NCBI GenBank assembly: GCA_947169155.1
Contig: CAMVON010000002.1
Coordinates: forward strand, 177,726-241,725
DNA length: 64,000 bases
Direction of reading: 5' to 3'
DNA from: an uncultured Clostridiaceae bacterium
GTDB taxonomy: Bacteria; Bacillota; Clostridia; TANB77; CAG-465
Translations under genes and position numbers: made by a program
Notes under the pieces: model-generated
Told to the model about the DNA's origin: nothing
Databases searched by the model: none
What the model saw: the letters and a program-made list of their open reading frames with translations, nothing else
Part shown: piece after piece, positions 1 to 9,374 of the stretch
How the letters are laid out: each line of letters starts with the position of its first letter
Position numbering within the stretch: position 1 is the first letter of the stretch

Positions 1-2627
1 CAAAGAAATGCTATGATGCTATACCTAAGAAGTATCCTGAGTCAAAATGGAATGAAGTTAAAGAAAGACTAGATTATGAAATAAGTGTAATAGACAAAAT
101 GGGATATATAGATTATTTCCTAATTGTACAAGATTTCATAAACTATGCAAAGTCTCAAGGAATACCTGTAGGACCAGGTAGAGGAAGTGGAGCAGGTTCC
201 TTAGCTGCATACTTAATAGGTATTACAGATATTGATCCTTTAAGATTTGGATTAATTTTTGAAAGATTCTTAAATCCAGAACGTGTAAGTATGCCAGATT
301 TTGACGTAGATTTTTGCTATGAAAGACGTCAAGAAGTAATAGATTATGTGGCAGAAAAATATGGACATGACCATGTAGCCCAAATCATAACTTTTGGTAC
401 AATGGCAGCTCGTGCTGCAATTAGAGATGTTGCAAGAGTGCTAGACATACCATATAAAAAAGCAGATTCTATTGCAAAGCTAATTCCACATAGCTTTAAA
501 ATAACAATAGATGAGGCATTATCTGAAAGCCCAGATTTAAGAAAATTATATAATGAAGATATAGAAACAAGAAGAGTAATAGATATATCTAAAAAACTAG
601 AAGGCTTGTGCCGTCAAGCGTCTACTCATGCTTGTGGTGTGGTTATTACAAAAGAGCCTGTAGTAAACTATGTCCCAATGTATGAAAATGAAGGACAACT
701 AACTACAGAGTATACTATGACTACCCTTGAAGAATTAGGTCTTCTTAAGATGGATTTTTTAGGTTTAAGAACTTTAACAGTAATAAGTGATGCTAAAAAG
801 CTAATAAAAAAGATACATGGAATAGATGTAGACTTTGGAGACTATGATGACCCAGGCGTATATAAAATGTTAACTCAAGGAAAAACACTTGGTGTATTCC
901 AAATGGAAAGCCCAGGTTTTAGAAAAATGATGATGAAGATGGAACCAGACTCAATAGATGATATCATTGTAATGATTTCACTTTACAGACCTGGACCAAT
1001 GGATCAAATTCCACGTTATATAAAGAACAAAAATAACAAAGAAAACATAGAATATACACATAAATCACTTGAAAAAATATTAAAGCCTACTTATGGATGT
1101 ATGGTATATCAAGAGCAAGTTATGCAAATATTTAGAGAACTTGCAGGATATACTTTAGGACGTGCAGATATTGTTCGTCGTGCCATGGGTAAGAAAAAGA
1201 TAGATGTAATGAATAAAGAAAGAGAAGTGTTTGTTGAAGGTGCAGCAAAAAATGGTATAGATGAAGTGTCTGCCAACAAAATTTTTGATGAAATGGCAGA
1301 ATTTGCAAAATATGCATTCAATAAATCTCACGCAGCAGCATATGCAGTTGTAGCATATGAGACAGCATATCTAAAATATCATTATCCAGCAGAATTTTTA
1401 GCTGCAAATATGAATTCATTCATGGGTAACCAAAATAAAGTACCTATCTATATAAATGAGGCAAGAGAACTAGGAATTGAGGTATTAAGACCAGATATTA
1501 ATGAGTCATATTCTCGTTTTGCAGTAATAAATGGTAAAATTAGATTTGCATTAAGCTCAATTAAAAATGTTGGCGAAAGTGCAATAGATGAAATTATTAA
1601 AGAAAGAAAACTAAATGGAAAATATACAAGTTTCCTAGACTTCTGCCAAAGAGTATCAACAGAAGCAGTAAACAAACGTTGCGTAGAAGGATTAATTAAA
1701 GCTGGATGCTTTGACGAACTAGAAAAAGAATACAATCGTTATGATATTCTAGAAAACTTTGAAATGATTATAGATGGAGTAAACCATCAAAGAAAGAATA
1801 ACTATGTAAATCAAATGGACTTCTTTGGAGAAATTGAGCCATCTGGACAAAGTAGCATTAAAATAGAAAAAAGCGGAAGAATACCAACAAATAGAGAATT
1901 GCTAGATATGGAAAAAGAGATGCTAGGCCTTTATATCAGCGGTCATCCTTTAGATGAATACAAAGAATATATAAAAAAGAATGCTACAGTTACAACTTTA
2001 GAGTTAAATGAAGAAACTGAATCAGAAGAGGAAGAAACTGAATCAACTGAACCAAAGCAAAGTTATGATGAAAAAACAGTAACTTTATGTGGTATCTTTA
2101 ACAAAGGAAAAGTACTTATGACAAAATCTGGCAAAAACATGATGTTTGCAGGGCTTGAAGATTTATTTGGTGAGGTAGAACTTGTAATATTCCCAACAAC
2201 ATATGATAGATTCTTTAGAATTCTAGAAGATGAAGCTATTCTTAAAGTTACAGGAAAAGTAAGTATAAAAGAGGAAGAAGGAGCTAAAATTCTTGTACAA
2301 AATATAGTAAATATAGATGAGGATATAAAAAAAGGACAAGGAAAAACTCAAACTAAAGAGCCAGTAATAAAAAAAGAAGAACAAAAAGTTGGGCTTAGAA
2401 AAATATATATAAGAATACCTAAAGATAAATTAGATTTAGAAGATAGAGTAATAGGATATATTAAAGATTTAAATAAAGAATATCCTGGTAAAAATCCAGT
2501 ATATATTTTCTATGATGGGACTAACAAGATGAGACTACTTTCAAGTAATCATTTCTTACAAGACAATCCTTTAGTTTTAGAAAGACTAGAATTAGCATTT
2601 GGTAAAGAAAATGTCAAAATAAAATAA
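1..2627 (+). CDS. dnaE: DNA polymerase III alpha subunit, 3' part (partial)
   Basis: Replicative DNA polymerase catalytic subunit. The reading frame is open from base 3, so the gene begins before the window and only its C-terminal ~875 residues are seen; the N-terminal PHP domain is missing. The palm motif PDFDVDF (about base 295) holds two of the catalytic aspartates. The PDSIDD stretch followed by the SLYRPGPM motif (about base 945-995) fits the third. The GPGRGSGAGS finger motif lies near base 170. Downstream are the helix-hairpin-helix region and an OB fold (VTLCGIFNKGKV onward, after the ISGHPLDEY motif). Architecture is that of DnaE rather than PolC, as no exonuclease domain interrupts it. 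Followed by an intrinsic terminator. Confidence 0.96.
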   Translation, partial: KKCYDAIPKKYPESKWNEVKERLDYEISVIDKMGYIDYFLIVQDFINYAKSQGIPVGPGRGSGAGSLAAYLIGITDIDPLRFGLIFERFLNPERVSMPDFDVDFCYERRQEVIDYVAEKYGHDHVAQIITFGTMAARAAIRDVARVLDIPYKKADSIAKLIPHSFKITIDEALSESPDLRKLYNEDIETRRVIDISKKLEGLCRQASTHACGVVITKEPVVNYVPMYENEGQLTTEYTMTTLEELGLLKMDFLGLRTLTVISDAKKLIKKIHGIDVDFGDYDDPGVYKMLTQGKTLGVFQMESPGFRKMMMKMEPDSIDDIIVMISLYRPGPMDQIPRYIKNKNNKENIEYTHKSLEKILKPTYGCMVYQEQVMQIFRELAGYTLGRADIVRRAMGKKKIDVMNKEREVFVEGAAKNGIDEVSANKIFDEMAEFAKYAFNKSHAAAYAVVAYETAYLKYHYPAEFLAANMNSFMGNQNKVPIYINEARELGIEVLRPDINESYSRFAVINGKIRFALSSIKNVGESAIDEIIKERKLNGKYTSFLDFCQRVSTEAVNKRCVEGLIKAGCFDELEKEYNRYDILENFEMIIDGVNHQRKNNYVNQMDFFGEIEPSGQSSIKIEKSGRIPTNRELLDMEKEMLGLYISGHPLDEYKEYIKKNATVTTLELNEETESEEEETESTEPKQSYDEKTVTLCGIFNKGKVLMTKSGKNMMFAGLEDLFGEVELVIFPTTYDRFFRILEDEAILKVTGKVSIKEEEGAKILVQNIVNIDEDIKKGQGKTQTKEPVIKKEEQKVGLRKIYIRIPKDKLDLEDRVIGYIKDLNKEYPGKNPVYIFYDGTNKMRLLSSNHFLQDNPLVLERLELAFGKENVKIK

Positions 2628-2629
2628 AA

Positions 2630-2656
2630 GATAGGAGATTTATCCTATCTTTTTTA
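2630..2656 (+). terminator. Intrinsic terminator after dnaE
   Basis: Perfect 7-bp stem GATAGGA/TCCTATC with a 6-nt loop, followed by a run of seven T. Confidence 0.85.
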
Positions 2657-2698
2657 TTTTTATGATATAATCTAAAAGGTAAAAATAATACTTTTTTC

Positions 2699-2727
2699 TT
2701 GACTACATCCACTTACGGTGGTAAAAT
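2699..2727 (+). promoter_or_regulatory. Sigma-A promoter of pepF with palindromic spacer
   Basis: TTGACT at 2699-2704, 17-bp spacer, TAAAAT at 2722-2727. The spacer contains the small inverted repeat CCAC-TTACG-GTGG (2709-2721). An additional extended -10 (TGATATAAT) lies upstream at 2663-2671. Confidence 0.75.
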
Positions 2728-2779
2728 TCAAGCACAAATTAATTTACAGCCAAGAGAAAACTTAAAGGAGGGAATAATT

Positions 2780-4549
2780 ATGAAAAGAGAACAAATAGAT
2801 GAAAAATTTAAATGGGATATTAGTTCAATATATAAGACAATAGAAGACTATGAAAAAGATTTTAATATCGTAAAAGATAATATTTCTAAATTTGAACAAT
2901 ATAAAGGAAACTTCTTAGATTCAGTAGATAGATTCTTAGAATTCATGGAGTTATATGAAATTACTTCAAGAAAAATACAAAAACTTTCAATGTACTCACA
3001 TCTTCAAATAGATGTAGATCCTAAAAATGAAGAAATACAAAACTTAGAATCAAGAATTCAAGGATTAAGTGCAATGTATAGTGAAGCATTAGTTTTTATG
3101 GACTTAGAGATAGGACAAAATGAGGCAAAATGCAACAAACTTTTAGAAGATGAAAGATGTAAAAAATATTCTAGAATGTTTTATAGCATATTAAGATATA
3201 ATCCACACAAATTAAGTGATGAAACAGAAGAAGTAATAAACAAAGCAATGAATGCTATGAACTCATATGAAACATATAATGCAATTAAGCTTGAATATGA
3301 ACCAGTAGTAATTGATGGAAAAGAATATTTCTTAAATGATGAAACATTAAGAGAATTCTTAAAAAATCCAGATGAATCTATTCGTAAACAAGCATATGAA
3401 AAAGTGTATAAAGAGTACAAAAAATATGCACCAATTTATGCTAAAACTCTAGAAGGTAGTGTAAAAGAAGATGTTTTCTACTCTAAAGTTAGAAAATTTG
3501 ACTCACCTGTTGATGCATTTGTATTTTCAGATGAAGTAACATCTGATCTTTTCTATAAAATATTAAAAATGGCCAATGAAACATATCATGATTATTTTGT
3601 AGAATACATAGATTTATCTTCAAAAATACTTGGTAAGAAAATGGAGCGTTATGATTTATATCTACCACTTGCAAAAGAACCAGAATCTAAATATACATTA
3701 GATGATGCATTTAATCTAATATATGAAGCAACTAAAAATATGGGAGAAGACTATAAAGAAATATTAGATAAAGCAAGAAATGAAAGATGGATAGATTATC
3801 TACCACACGAGTTTAAAAGACATGGAGCATATTCTTCAGGATGTTACGATACAAATCCATTTATCCTTACAAGCTTTACAAATGATCTTGAATCTGTATT
3901 TACTCTAATTCATGAGTTAGGTCATTCATGTCATACATATTATTCTAAAACAAATCAAGAATTTATCAATCATGACTACAGAATATTTGTTGCAGAAGTA
4001 GCATCAACTACTAATGAAAATCTTCTTTTAAACTTACTTATATCTAAAGCAAAAACAAAAGAGGAAAAAGCATATCTACTATACAGAAAACTTTATGATT
4101 TCATAGGAACATGCTACAGACAACCATTATTTGCTCAGTTTGAAGACTCACTTCATAAAATGAGTGCAGCAAATGAAGGATTATCTATGCAAACAATAAC
4201 AGATTTATATGAAGATTTAAATACTAAGTATTATGGAGGATTAATACCTGCAAATGAGTATTCTAAATATTCTTGTTTTGGTATTCCTCATTTCTATTCT
4301 GCATACTATGTATATAAATACACAATTGGAAATATTGTAGCTTCTGTTATTGCTAAAAGAATATTTGAAGGAAATAAAGAACATATAGAAAATTACAAGA
4401 AATTCTTGAAATCTGGATCTTCTATGTCACCAGTAGAATTACTAAGACTTGCTGGAGTAGATCCTCTAGATGATAATCTATATAAAGAGGCATTCGAAGG
4501 CTTCAAAAAAGATTTAGATGAATTTAAAGCATTAATGCTTGAAGAATAA
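2780..4549 (+). CDS. pepF: Oligoendopeptidase F, M3 family zinc peptidase
   Basis: Cytoplasmic zinc metallopeptidase that cleaves short peptides, probably in peptide recycling. The zinc motif HELGH starts at residue 378, and the downstream EVAST segment supplies the usual third ligand of M3 enzymes. Length (589 aa) is normal for PepF. The frame is open further upstream to a TTG at 2699, but that codon is the -35 box. I chose the ATG at 2780 because it follows a strong AGGAGGG site at standard spacing and restores the usual PepF N-terminus. Single-gene transcription unit with its own promoter and terminator. Confidence 0.93.
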   Translation: MKREQIDEKFKWDISSIYKTIEDYEKDFNIVKDNISKFEQYKGNFLDSVDRFLEFMELYEITSRKIQKLSMYSHLQIDVDPKNEEIQNLESRIQGLSAMYSEALVFMDLEIGQNEAKCNKLLEDERCKKYSRMFYSILRYNPHKLSDETEEVINKAMNAMNSYETYNAIKLEYEPVVIDGKEYFLNDETLREFLKNPDESIRKQAYEKVYKEYKKYAPIYAKTLEGSVKEDVFYSKVRKFDSPVDAFVFSDEVTSDLFYKILKMANETYHDYFVEYIDLSSKILGKKMERYDLYLPLAKEPESKYTLDDAFNLIYEATKNMGEDYKEILDKARNERWIDYLPHEFKRHGAYSSGCYDTNPFILTSFTNDLESVFTLIHELGHSCHTYYSKTNQEFINHDYRIFVAEVASTTNENLLLNLLISKAKTKEEKAYLLYRKLYDFIGTCYRQPLFAQFEDSLHKMSAANEGLSMQTITDLYEDLNTKYYGGLIPANEYSKYSCFGIPHFYSAYYVYKYTIGNIVASVIAKRIFEGNKEHIENYKKFLKSGSSMSPVELLRLAGVDPLDDNLYKEAFEGFKKDLDEFKALMLEE

Positions 4550-4556
4550 ATATAAT

Positions 4557-4589
4557 AAAAAGAGTATAATTAATTTTATACTCTTTTTT
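4557..4589 (+). terminator. Intrinsic terminator after pepF
   Basis: Stem AGAGTATAA/TTATACTCT with a short AT loop and a T-run. Confidence 0.85.
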
Positions 4590-4590
4590 G

Positions 4591-4618
4591 TTGACAAAAT
4601 TTACTAATGTAATATAAT
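4591..4618 (+). promoter_or_regulatory. Sigma-A promoter of the CDF transporter
   Basis: TTGACA at 4591-4596, 16-bp spacer, TATAAT at 4613-4618. It starts immediately after the T-run of the pepF terminator. Confidence 0.8.
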
Positions 4619-4668
4619 TAAATATAAGCGCTAAATTAGCGTATTCTAAAATATAAAGGTGAAAAAAA

Positions 4669-5769
4669 TTGGAAAGAGAAAAGAAAATAATTAAAACTAG
4701 TGCATTAGGAATAATAGTAAATATAATACTAGTTGCATTTAAAGCAGTAATTGGATTGATTACAAATTCTATCGCTATCGTATTAGATGCGGTAAACAAC
4801 TTAACAGATGTAATATCATCTGTAGTAACAATAATTGGAACAAAAATTGCAAATAAGGCTCCAGACAAAGAGCATCCATTCGGACATGGAAGAGTAGAGT
4901 ACTTTACATCTGTAATAGTATCTGCAATCGTTTTAATTGCAGGTGTTACAGCATTTAAAGAATCTTTAGATAAAATAATTAATAAGCAAGTAGCAACATA
5001 TTCAATTGTTTCAATTGTAATTGTTGCAGTTGCAGTTGCAACAAAATTCTTTCTTGGAAGATATGTTAAAGCTACAGGTAAAAAACTTAACTCACAAAGC
5101 TTAGTTGCCTCTGGTGAAGATGCATTAATGGATTCTATATTATCATTTTCAACACTTGTTGCAGCATTAATTAACTATTTCTTTGGACTTGGTTTAGAAG
5201 GATATATAGGTATTGTAATATCTATAGTAATATTAAAATCTGCAATAGAAATGTTAAAAGAAACAATAGATATTATGATAGGGCAACGTGCAGATAAAGA
5301 ATTAACTGATGAAATAAAAAAAGCAATAAGTGCATATGATAAAGTACAAGGTGTATATGATTTATCTTTACACACATATGGACCAGTTAAAACAATAGGT
5401 ACAGCACACATTCAAATTCCAGATGATATGACAGCACAAGACATACATGTTTTAACTAGAAAAATTACAGTAGATATATTTAACAAATTTGGAATTATAA
5501 TGACTATTGGAATATATGCAGCAAATGATAGCAGAGAATACAAAGAAATGAAACAAGAGATAGGAAGAATAATAAAAGAATATGAACATATTAAACAAAT
5601 TCATGGTTTCTTTGTAGATGAAAAAGAAAAAGCTGTATACTTTGATCTTATCATTGGTTTTGAATGTAAGAATAGAGAAGAAGTAAAGGATGAAATAGAG
5701 AAAAAACTTAAAGAGAAATATCCAGAATATAATTTCTATGTAATAATAGATGATGATATAACAGACTAA
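4669..5769 (+). CDS. Cation diffusion facilitator (CDF) family metal transporter
   Basis: Inner-membrane divalent metal/proton antiporter, 366 aa. It has several hydrophobic helices, the CDF signature HPFGHGRVEY after helix 2-3, and a C-terminal cytoplasmic domain. The helix-2 site reads N-N-L-T-D and the helix-5 site D-A-L-M-D, so the usual histidine is replaced. In the CDF family, Asn/Asp-Asp sites are associated with manganese transport and His-Asp sites with zinc or iron, so manganese is a reasonable inference. The start is TTG, placed 8 bp after AAGGTGA. Monocistronic, ending at a bidirectional terminator shared with the convergent gene. Confidence 0.9.
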   Translation: MEREKKIIKTSALGIIVNIILVAFKAVIGLITNSIAIVLDAVNNLTDVISSVVTIIGTKIANKAPDKEHPFGHGRVEYFTSVIVSAIVLIAGVTAFKESLDKIINKQVATYSIVSIVIVAVAVATKFFLGRYVKATGKKLNSQSLVASGEDALMDSILSFSTLVAALINYFFGLGLEGYIGIVISIVILKSAIEMLKETIDIMIGQRADKELTDEIKKAISAYDKVQGVYDLSLHTYGPVKTIGTAHIQIPDDMTAQDIHVLTRKITVDIFNKFGIIMTIGIYAANDSREYKEMKQEIGRIIKEYEHIKQIHGFFVDEKEKAVYFDLIIGFECKNREEVKDEIEKKLKEKYPEYNFYVIIDDDITD

Positions 5770-5797
5770 AAAAGAGGAGCACTTAGTGCTCCTTTTA
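5768..5797. terminator. Bidirectional terminator between convergent genes
   Basis: Stem GGAGCAC/GTGCTCC with TTA loop; T-runs follow on the plus strand (TTTT) and on the minus strand (TCTTTTTT), so it can serve both genes. Confidence 0.8.
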
Positions 5798-5810
5798 ATC
5801 TTTTTACTAT

Positions 5811-6500
5811 TTACTTATTTTTTTCTTTATTTTTATACTGTTTGCATGCTTCAATAAAAGCAGTAATAATTTTTCTGCTAGGCTCGTCATCTGTTCTTTC
5901 TGGATGCCATTGAACTCCAATATTAAATAGCTTGTCCTTCTTTTCAATTCCTTCAATTATATCTCCTTCAGCTTTAGCACAAACTGAGTAGTCTCCAGAA
6001 TTTGGTACTTTAGTTCTATGAATACTATTTACCATTATTTTTCCTTTGCCAATAATATCATAAAGTTTTGTACCAGGAATAATATTTACAGAGTGAACAT
6101 AGTCTTTTGTTAAATCTTTATGTCCTTCAATAAATATGTTTTTGTTTTCATTATTGTAATTGCACATTGTTTGCATTCCCATACATATTCCAAGAAGCGG
6201 CATATCTTTTTCATTTGCTCTGTCACAAATATATCTATCATAAAAATACATAAAATCTCCGCCTGGCATAAGAATACCATCACACATATCTATTTGTGTG
6301 TCAAGTATTTCTTTATCCTCATCTGTAAGAGGAGTTTCTCTGTTATTCATATACACCATATCTTGAGTAGGAAGTATTATATGTGGAATACCACCATTAT
6401 TAATTATCGCTCTTCTTATTGATTCAAGTATTACTAGTGCATTTCTTCCATTATCTGTAATATATGGTCTTGCACTAACACCAATTATTGGTCTATCCAT
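5811..6500 (-). CDS. Class I glutamine amidotransferase-like (peptidase C26) hydrolase
   Basis: Family of gamma-glutamyl-gamma-aminobutyrate hydrolases (PuuD-like), which cleave gamma-glutamyl amides in the cytoplasm. The 229-aa protein shows the LMPGGDFMY motif, the nucleophile elbow LLGICMGMQ with the catalytic cysteine, and WHPERTD with the catalytic His-Glu pair. The RBS is GAGGTGA just before the ATG. It lies 36 bp downstream of the radical SAM gene on the same strand; a TATAAT in that gap suggests an extra internal promoter. The exact substrate cannot be told from sequence; no putrescine pathway genes are nearby. Confidence 0.85.
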   Translation of the reverse strand: MDRPIIGVSARPYITDNGRNALVILESIRRAIINNGGIPHIILPTQDMVYMNNRETPLTDEDKEILDTQIDMCDGILMPGGDFMYFYDRYICDRANEKDMPLLGICMGMQTMCNYNNENKNIFIEGHKDLTKDYVHSVNIIPGTKLYDIIGKGKIMVNSIHRTKVPNSGDYSVCAKAEGDIIEGIEKKDKLFNIGVQWHPERTDDEPSRKIITAFIEACKQYKNKEKNK

Positions 6501-6536
6501 TTTTTATCACCTCAGCCATTATACCATAAAACGACA

Positions 6537-7445
6537 TTATTCTTCAACAGAATAATACATACCTTGGTTTAAATCTCTTTCTATAAGTATTTTATCTATG
6601 CCATTTAAAACAAGCTTTTTATGCGAGTTCCAAGAAGGAGCTACAAGCATATCTTTTGGAGCATCTCCACTAATTCTATGTAGAATAATATCTTTACGGA
6701 TATGAGTAATAATATAGCATAGTTCATCTAGATAATACTCTAAAGAAATAGGAGAGTAGGTACCTTCTTCATACATTTTGTTTAATTTAGTATCATTTGT
6801 AACGTATGTAGAATGTATTTTTAATCCTTGTATATCCAAATTATTAACAAAATTAACAGAATTTACAATATCTTCATGAGATTCTCCTGGAAGTCCTACC
6901 ATAATATGTGTAACTACATCAATATTATACTTTCTAAGAATATTTACAGCATTTACAAAATCATCATTTGTATAACATCTATTAATTAGTTTTCCAGTAT
7001 TTTCATTTGTAGTTTGAAGCCCTAGCTCAACGCATACATAGTACTTATTTGAGTACGAAGATAAAAGCTTTGCTACATCTTCATTAACACAATCTGGTCT
7101 TGTAGCAATTTGTATTCCTACGATTCTATTATCTACAAGGGCAGAGTCATATTTTTTCTTAAGGTTTTCTATCGTGTCATAAGTATTAGTAAAGTTTTGA
7201 AAATATACAATGAACTTGTTTGCACGCATTCCTCTGTAACTTTCTAAATGATTTTTTATTTGTTCTGCTATATCTATAGTTTTTAAATGTTCACCTGAGC
7301 CACGTTCACCGCAAAATATACATCCACCTACACCTTTTGTACCATCACGATTAGGACATGTAAATCCTGCGTCAACGCATATCTTTAGTGTTCTTTCTCC
7401 AAATTTTTCTTTTAAATATGTGTTTAAATGATTATATCTTTCCAT
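6537..7445 (-). CDS. TIGR01212-type radical SAM protein (YtqA-like)
   Basis: Radical S-adenosylmethionine enzyme of unknown reaction, related to the Elp3 group. The N-terminal TCPNRDG segment and CIFCGERGSG provide the cluster-binding cysteines, and LGLQTTNENT fits the family. At 302 aa it is full length. The ATG at 7445 is the only reasonable start: an in-frame TAG lies two codons upstream and the conserved N-terminal motif YNHLNTYLKEKFG follows directly. There is no Shine-Dalgarno sequence. The promoter -10 lies only 7 nt before the ATG, so the mRNA is probably leaderless. Confidence 0.9.
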   Translation of the reverse strand: MERYNHLNTYLKEKFGERTLKICVDAGFTCPNRDGTKGVGGCIFCGERGSGEHLKTIDIAEQIKNHLESYRGMRANKFIVYFQNFTNTYDTIENLKKKYDSALVDNRIVGIQIATRPDCVNEDVAKLLSSYSNKYYVCVELGLQTTNENTGKLINRCYTNDDFVNAVNILRKYNIDVVTHIMVGLPGESHEDIVNSVNFVNNLDIQGLKIHSTYVTNDTKLNKMYEEGTYSPISLEYYLDELCYIITHIRKDIILHRISGDAPKDMLVAPSWNSHKKLVLNGIDKILIERDLNQGMYYSVEE

Positions 7446-7452
7446 GCACTAT

Positions 7453-7481
7453 AGTATAACAAAAATTTACATAAAATACAA
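7453..7481 (-). promoter_or_regulatory. Promoter of the radical SAM gene giving a leaderless transcript
   Basis: On the minus strand: TTGTAT (7481-7476), 17-bp spacer, TATACT (7458-7453) preceded by TGT (extended -10). Seven bases separate the -10 from the ATG at 7445, so transcription should begin at or next to the start codon. Confidence 0.65.
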
Positions 7482-7541
7482 ATAAAATATTAAAGAATAA
7501 AAAATATATAAAAGTAAATAATATAAGTAGGAGATGAGAAT

Positions 7542-7754
7542 ATGATATATAAAGAAGTGACACCAAAAATTCAATGTAATGTTTCAAAATGTATGCACAA
7601 CTGCATAGAGGACTCAACTTGTAGGTTAGAAAGCATAATGGTATGTGAATGCGTAAATGATAAAAACAGCAATATGAAAGAAGACCAAACAGCTTGTGGT
7701 TCATATAAATATGGCGGAAATTTAAATAGTTCAGAAATACTTGGAGGAAATTAA
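7542..7754 (+). CDS. DUF1540 domain small cysteine-rich protein
   Basis: A 70-aa protein with seven cysteines in the spacing typical of DUF1540 (IQCNVSKCMHNC, STCR, VCEC, TACGSY). The family has no established function; the cysteine pattern suggests metal binding. It has a strong GGAGATGAG ribosome site and its own terminator. It is transcribed away from the radical SAM gene. Confidence 0.85.
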   Translation: MIYKEVTPKIQCNVSKCMHNCIEDSTCRLESIMVCECVNDKNSNMKEDQTACGSYKYGGNLNSSEILGGN

Positions 7755-7756
7755 AA

Positions 7757-7793
7757 AAGAGACTCACAAATTAATGTGAGTCTTTATTTTTTA
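7757..7793 (+). terminator. Intrinsic terminator after DUF1540 gene
   Basis: Perfect 9-bp stem AGACTCACA/TGTGAGTCT followed by TTATTTTTT. Confidence 0.85.
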
Positions 7794-7811
7794 ATATAGA
7801 CAAATGAATTG

Positions 7812-7840
7812 TTGAAATTTATAACGCATTAGAATATAAT
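7812..7840 (+). promoter_or_regulatory. Sigma-A promoter of murD
   Basis: TTGAAA (7812-7817), 17-bp spacer, TATAAT (7835-7840). Confidence 0.75.
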
Positions 7841-7864
7841 ATAGGAGAAATAAGGAGTGAGAAT

Positions 7865-9241
7865 ATGAACGATAGAATAGTTAAATTCAAAGAAGAAATA
7901 AATGGGAAAAAAGTATCTGTAATAGGTCTAGGGGTAAGTAATATTCCTGCAATTATATATTTAAACAAACTTGGTGCAAAAATTATTGCCAGAGATAAAA
8001 ATGAAGAAATACCAGAAAAGCTTCAAGGATTAGATAATATAGAATTTGTACTTGGTGAAAACTATCTACAAGGATTAAAAGAGTCAGACTACATTTTTAG
8101 ATCTCCAGGTGTTAAACCTTGGACTCCTGAAATTGTAGAAGCAGTTGAAGCTGGTGTTATACTGACATCTGAGATGGAAACATTCATACATCTTACAGAT
8201 GCAAAAGTTATAGCTATAACTGGCTCAGATGGTAAGACTACAACAACAACTTTAACATCACTATTCTTAAAAGAAGCAGGAGAAAATGTATATGTTGGAG
8301 GAAACATAGGAACACCACTTCTAGATAAAGTAGAAGAAATTACAAGTGAGGATTACGTTGTTCTTGAGTTAAGTAGTTTCCAACTTATGACAATGCAGGA
8401 AAAGACAGATAGAGCAGCAATTACAAATGTATCTCCAAACCATTTAGATTATCATCATGACTATGAAGAATATATTAGAGCAAAATCTAATGTTTTTAAT
8501 TGCCAAGAAAGTGATGGAATATTAGTTTTAAATGAAGATAACGAATTTACTCCAAGATATGAAGCTGAGGCAAAAGGATTAGTTAGAAAATTTAGTCTAG
8601 AAAAAGAAACAAATGCTGTATATTATAGAGACGGAGCAATATATTCTAGAGTATCTGGTGTAGAAGAAAGAATAATGAGCATTGAAGATATTAAAATAGT
8701 TGGAATGCATAATGTAGCAAATATTTGTACTGCAGCAAGTTTAGTAATAGATATTACAGGAATTATGCCTATAGTTCATGTTTGCCAAACATTTGGTGGT
8801 GTAGAGCACAGAATGGAATTTGTTCGTGAAATAAATGGAGTAAAATGGTATAACGATTCAATTGCATCAAGTCCAACAAGAACTATAGCAGGGCTAAAAT
8901 CATTTAAAGAACCAATAGTTCTTATTGCTGGGGGTTATGATAAACATATTCCATATGATGTAATGGGACCATACCTAATGGATAAAGTAAAACTTCTTAT
9001 ACTTGTTGGAACAACTGCACCAAAGATTCGTGAAGCAGCACAAACAGAAGCTCAAAAACGTGGTGTAGACACTATGCCAATAGTTGAGTTTACAAATCTT
9101 AAAGAAGCAGTAGATTATGCAAAAGATAATACAAGCTATGGAGATGTTGTAGCAATGTCACCTGCAAGCGCATCTTTTGATCTATACAAAAACTTTGAAG
9201 TAAGAGGAAATTTATTCAAAAAATATGTAAACCAATTATAG
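7865..9241 (+). CDS. murD: UDP-N-acetylmuramoyl-L-alanine--D-glutamate ligase
   Basis: Cytoplasmic Mur ligase that adds D-glutamate to UDP-MurNAc-L-Ala in peptidoglycan synthesis. The N-terminal Rossmann domain begins KVSVIGLGVSN. The ATP loop GSDGKTTTT, the central SPNHLDYH motif and C-terminal AGGYDKH are all present. Full length at 458 aa. RBS AAGGAG. It stands alone rather than in a division/cell-wall cluster. Confidence 0.95.
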   Translation: MNDRIVKFKEEINGKKVSVIGLGVSNIPAIIYLNKLGAKIIARDKNEEIPEKLQGLDNIEFVLGENYLQGLKESDYIFRSPGVKPWTPEIVEAVEAGVILTSEMETFIHLTDAKVIAITGSDGKTTTTTLTSLFLKEAGENVYVGGNIGTPLLDKVEEITSEDYVVLELSSFQLMTMQEKTDRAAITNVSPNHLDYHHDYEEYIRAKSNVFNCQESDGILVLNEDNEFTPRYEAEAKGLVRKFSLEKETNAVYYRDGAIYSRVSGVEERIMSIEDIKIVGMHNVANICTAASLVIDITGIMPIVHVCQTFGGVEHRMEFVREINGVKWYNDSIASSPTRTIAGLKSFKEPIVLIAGGYDKHIPYDVMGPYLMDKVKLLILVGTTAPKIREAAQTEAQKRGVDTMPIVEFTNLKEAVDYAKDNTSYGDVVAMSPASASFDLYKNFEVRGNLFKKYVNQL

Positions 9242-9250
9242 ATAAAAATA

Positions 9251-9279
9251 TTGAAAAACAAACAAAATTGTGGTATAAT
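9251..9279 (+). promoter_or_regulatory. Promoter of a tiny transcription unit
   Basis: TTGAAA (9251-9256), 17-bp spacer, TATAAT (9274-9279) with TGG before it (extended -10). Confidence 0.7.
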
Positions 9280-9305
9280 AAAAGTGCATTTGATGGAGGT
9301 GTTCT

Positions 9306-9374
9306 ATGATTAAACTAGTAGAATATACAAAAATCAAAACACAAATAAATAAAATTGAAGTAATACAAAAATAA
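9306..9374 (+). CDS. Putative 22-aa microprotein
   Basis: Short ORF starting MIKLVEYTK, with a strong GGAGGTG ribosome site 6 bp upstream. It fills the whole space between its own promoter and a terminator that overlaps its stop codon. The peptide is basic, with alternating hydrophobic residues, and has no recognisable family. The unit could instead be a small RNA of about 115 nt in which the ORF is incidental, although the well-placed ribosome site argues for translation. Confidence 0.45.
   Translation: MIKLVEYTKIKTQINKIEVIQK

Noticed and set aside
2705..2780. Possible guanidine-II (mini-ykkC) riboswitch upstream of pepF because of an ACGG-containing hairpin
   Set aside because: Only one hairpin, the loop is not an ACGR tetraloop, and the hairpin lies inside the promoter spacer, so it is not transcribed.
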